This document shows, one piece after another, positions 61,291-64,000 of a DNA stretch of 64,000 nucleotides. The notes under the pieces were generated by a model. That model searched no databases, was not told the DNA's origin, and was given only the letters and a program-made list of their open reading frames with translations. This stretch comes from Nematostella vectensis (Eukaryota > Cnidaria > Anthozoa > Actiniaria > Edwardsiidae): NCBI RefSeq assembly GCF_932526225.1, contig NC_064039.1, positions 3,795,001 to 3,859,000 on the forward strand, given 5' to 3'. Position 1 is the stretch's first letter; each line of letters starts with the position of its first letter. A program made the position numbers and the translations under genes.

Positions 61291-61369
61291 CTGACGTTTC
61301 GATCTTTAGCCCTTCGTCGAACGCTGGCCCTCTTTTGGTACGATGAAGGGCTAACGTTCGAAACGTCAG
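61291..61369. repeat. 28-bp inverted repeat with hammerhead-ribozyme-like arms
   Basis: CTGACGTTTCGATCTTTAGC (61291 on) and the complement of AACGTTCGAAACGTCAG (ending 61369) form near-perfect arms around a 23-bp loop. The plus-strand right arm reads GATGAAGGGCTAACG then TTCGAAACGTC. This resembles the CUGANGA...GAAAC...GUC order of hammerhead ribozymes carried by Penelope-like elements and retrozymes. The expected CUGAUGA is CGAUGA here, so activity is doubtful. Confidence 0.5.
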
Positions 61370-61699
61370 GGAAACTCTGCTTTCAACATACCAATTCAAA
61401 ATTGTTTTGATATATTTCCCACGACAAAACTTTTTGCCCCTGGCCAAACCACGGTAAAAAAAACGTATAACAGTGGAACCTCTTTAAAACGCACACATCA
61501 AAACTTATACATAGGTCTCGATGGAATTTTAATTTTAGTTGACAGGAGAATTTGAATTTGGAAGAATATCCGTTATATAAAGGTCCGTTATATGAAGGTT
61601 GCACTGGAGGTTCCGCTGGTTTGGCAAAAACAGGGTAGCAAGAAATTTTATTGGCCCATTTTATATATATTATAGCAATATGTATTACCAGATAATAGA

Positions 61700-61830
61700 T
61701 TTACCCCCCCCCCTCCCCTCTGGAAATTCCTGAGCGTTTGACCCCTACCCCCGGCGGAATTTCCAATCCCCTCCATGGGGGGGGGGGGGGGGGGGGGGGG
61801 TATGGATATTTTCTGGAACAAAAAAATTTA
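61700..61830. repeat. C-run and 24-nt poly-G with flanking conserved segment
   Basis: A run of C at about 61704-61712 precedes GGAAATTCC. A near copy, GGAATTTCC, precedes a run of 24 G at 61777-61800, followed by TATGGATATTTTCTGGAA. The segment after the G-run resembles that after the shorter G-run at about 19102. A dispersed G-run-bearing repeat is likely. Confidence 0.6.
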
Positions 61831-63129
61831 AAATGATACTATAAGATACTGCTCGACGGAGAAAAAATGTAAAACCGAGTATATAATACAAAATTAAATT
61901 TAAAACAATTGTACTTTGTATACGCAAAACCTAATAAACATAACACTAAAACACTTTTCTAAACCAAAAAAAACAAAAATGCAAAATATTTTAACACGTA
62001 CCTTGTTTGTTGCAAAGCAAAGTAATTTGTCAATAAATGCGATTGATTGTACTAATATAAATTCCAAATTCAACAATTAACACCGGATCACCGTCGGATC
62101 AACGCGCATATACGTTTTAGTTCTAACAACAAACCCTGCGGTCTGGAATGTGCCGTTAGTGTTTAATAATATTCGTAGCTAAATCGAAATCTACCTTATC
62201 ACAGCCCAATTAAACAACAGACAGACATTTTTTTCGTGTTTATTGCACTCAACGGCATCAAATAGAATGAATATATTTTAGGCGCGTTTAAAGAAATAAA
62301 ATAGATTTTTCGTTTTTTTATGTTTCCAAGGGCTTCAAGTTACTATGAAACTTTTCATTGCATTCACCATCACCATACAATTTATCTTATTATGCCATCC
62401 GCACTGTATGCTTAATTGCTTTTTGCGTTGCTAGGCTACCGTAAAGATAGAAGCCTGCCTAAAGCCTCTAAAAGCTTTCATTTCTTCCTTTAAAATATTC
62501 TAAAAAACTGATAAGCTTATCGAGATGTAAAAAAGGTAAAAAGCTTCCCCTAGAAATCCGCCAAGATTAACTCTGTGTTTCATTATGTTATTACGGCAGG
62601 CCGTGTTTCAGTCACAGTTAACTGACCAAACAATATATCAATAGTATTACACTCTCTCAACACGGTTATGTCGCCTTTTTTTTTCAAATGCGTAATCTAT
62701 GTAACCTTTTGGCTTGTTTTAACCAAATTATTCTAGCCTTTTCTCGTGCGGACTCTACGAAAATTCTCTTTCGTGTAGTATCGTGACAGCTCTAATTGGC
62801 GAGCTGGGCTAAGTACCTGATGGCAGTCTTGGGCACTAGAGAGATCGCCCACTCCTAGTATTAACGAGTTTGTGCATGGGTAACTAGCTCTACGACAGCG
62901 TCGTTGATCGGCACAACCCCAAAAGACTTGTTATTCGACAGGACTGAAATTCTTCTTAGCGTCGAAAGCATCTCGCAAATAGATATATATCCTTATAAAT
63001 AATTTCTGTTTTCATCCAAACAGTTGTAAATACATTTTTGCCATAACATTTCTAGGCCATTTTCCGTTTCTTTGTATGAAAGTCCATGCTCTTCTGCGTG
63101 TTTAACTTTCAATTCCTACGGGGTCCCAT
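61831..63129. other. 3' flank of the second Shaker gene, no gene recognised
   Basis: This is AT-rich sequence that, read on the minus strand, would include the 3' UTR of the partial Shaker gene. No coding frame, tRNA or clear repeat was recognised. Confidence 0.5.
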
Positions 63130-64000
63130 TTAAACTGGTGTTTCCACTTTAACCTCCTCGAGGCTGTACGAGTTGTGCGCGCTGGTAACGAGATGACCCG
63201 AGGGACTTGCTACAAACGGCCCATTCACGAGCTCATGTTCCCCATCTTTCTCATCTCGGTAGCTCCCATACGACGACTCGCCATTCTCCGCTGCTTCCAT
63301 TGAGCTCGATAACTGTTCCCGTTTGTAAAAGTAATTAAAATTTGAAACAATAACGGGAACCGGAAGTGCAATTGTAAGCACACCGGAAATGGCGCAGATC
63401 GATCCCACTAACTTGCCCCACGGAGTCACGGGATACATGTCCCCGTACCCAACGGTTGTCATAGTCACCACGGCCCACCAGAACGCGTCTGGAATGCTGC
63501 TGAATTTGGAAGCTGCTTCTTCCTCCTCAGCGTAGTACACTGCGCTTGAGAACAGGACAACGCTGATCAGTAGAAAGAAAATCAACATCGCTAACTCGCG
63601 CGAGCTCGCGCGTAGCGTGTGTCCGAGGACCTGTAGGCCGCGAGAGTGACGCGATAGCTTAAAGATACGGAACACGCGCACCAATCTTATGACTCGCAAA
63701 ACTGCGAGAGATGTGATGCGTAGGTCCTTCATTGGGAGGGTGATATAGTAGGGTAAGATCGCCATTAGGTCAATCACGTTTAGAAAAGAGCGCACAAATA
63801 AAAGTTTTTGTGGTGATGAAAGTAGTCTTACTACATACTCAAGCGTAAACCAGGCAATGCATAAAATTTCCAGTGCCAGCCACGCAGAGCTCTTTTCCAC
63901 CGGCTCAGGATGATCAGCTGTCGAATTAGTGCCGGGTAATAGCTTAGGGCAGCCATTCCCGTCAGGGCTGGTTTTACAGCGAAATGTGGGCAAAGTTTCG
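63130..64000 (-). CDS. Shaker-family (Kv1-type) voltage-gated potassium channel, 3' part (runs off the window)
   Basis: The frame is open from the right edge (64000) to a TAA at 63130. The first residues, ETLPTFRC, are the end of S1 and the S1-S2 loop, so the T1 domain and S1 lie beyond the window. An N-linked site NST follows. S2 ([19 protein letters not shown]), S3, S4 ([20 protein letters not shown]), S5, filter TTVGYGD and S6 with PVPVIVSNF are all present and intact. The ISGVLTIAL junction that carries an intron in the neighbouring Shaker gene is uninterrupted here. The tail is acidic and Ser-rich and ends ETPV, a class I PDZ ligand. It is convergent with the first Shaker gene, 8.9 kb apart. 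The first in-window ATG is not the start. Confidence 0.93.
   Translation of the reverse strand, partial: ETLPTFRCKTSPDGNGCPKLLPGTNSTADHPEPVEKSSAWLALEILCIAWFTLEYVVRLLSSPQKLLFVRSFLNVIDLMAILPYYITLPMKDLRITSLAVLRVIRLVRVFRIFKLSRHSRGLQVLGHTLRASSRELAMLIFFLLISVVLFSSAVYYAEEEEAASKFSSIPDAFWWAVVTMTTVGYGDMYPVTPWGKLVGSICAISGVLTIALPVPVIVSNFNYFYKREQLSSSMEAAENGESSYGSYRDEKDGEHELVNGPFVASPSGHLVTSAHNSYSLEEVKVETPV

Noticed and set aside
63991-63993. Start codon of the second Shaker channel at the window edge
   Set aside because: The codon is TTG within ETLP of the S1 end; the real start lies outside the window.

Overview
The window is animal nuclear DNA: AT-rich, with introns of several kilobases, a metazoan set of potassium channels, abundant minisatellites and many small inverted-repeat elements. 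The Shaker-type channels, the TREK/TALK-like two-pore channel and the style of repeats suggest a cnidarian, most likely an anthozoan (sea anemone or coral). That assignment is an inference, because nothing here fixes the species.

Layout. 1-6.6 kb holds no convincing gene, only a short open segment at the very edge and a hairpin. 6.75-14.5 kb (+) is a complete two-exon K2P potassium channel with a 6.8 kb intron that splits the first pore filter. 14.5-21.5 kb is non-coding, with a GAT/GGT microsatellite, a dead LINE fragment and an 816-bp TA-flanked MITE. 21.6-36.9 kb (+) is an eight-exon gene for a GPATCH4-like nucleolar G-patch protein; two of its introns carry very large tandem arrays (21-bp unit, 3.5 kb; 27-bp unit, 5.9 kb). 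37.3-38.1 kb is a 42-bp CCAAT-containing array interrupted by a 114-bp hairpin. 38.1-39.6 kb (-) is a single-exon 519-residue ORF of unknown function with seven Tyr-led heptads. 40.3-42.1 kb is a 57-bp palindrome-bearing array. 46.9-54.3 kb (+) is a two-exon Shaker (Kv1) channel. 56.5-57.7 kb is a dead Ty3/Gypsy-like integrase relic. 58.1-59.15 kb is a GC-rich 31-bp array. 59.6-61.4 kb holds MITE-like hairpins and a decayed minus-strand coding relic. 63.1-64 kb (-) is the 3' part of a second Shaker channel that runs off the window.

Three of the recognisable genes are potassium channels that would act in membrane excitability: K2P sets leak conductance, and the two Shaker subunits give delayed rectification and could co-assemble if co-expressed. 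GPATCH4 belongs to ribosome and snRNA maturation and is not functionally tied to them. The most unusual observation is that the 27-bp array in GPATCH4 intron 7 begins exactly at the exon 7 splice donor and carries about 50 further copies of that donor sequence. The 42-bp array likewise begins inside the stop-codon end of the neighbouring ORF.
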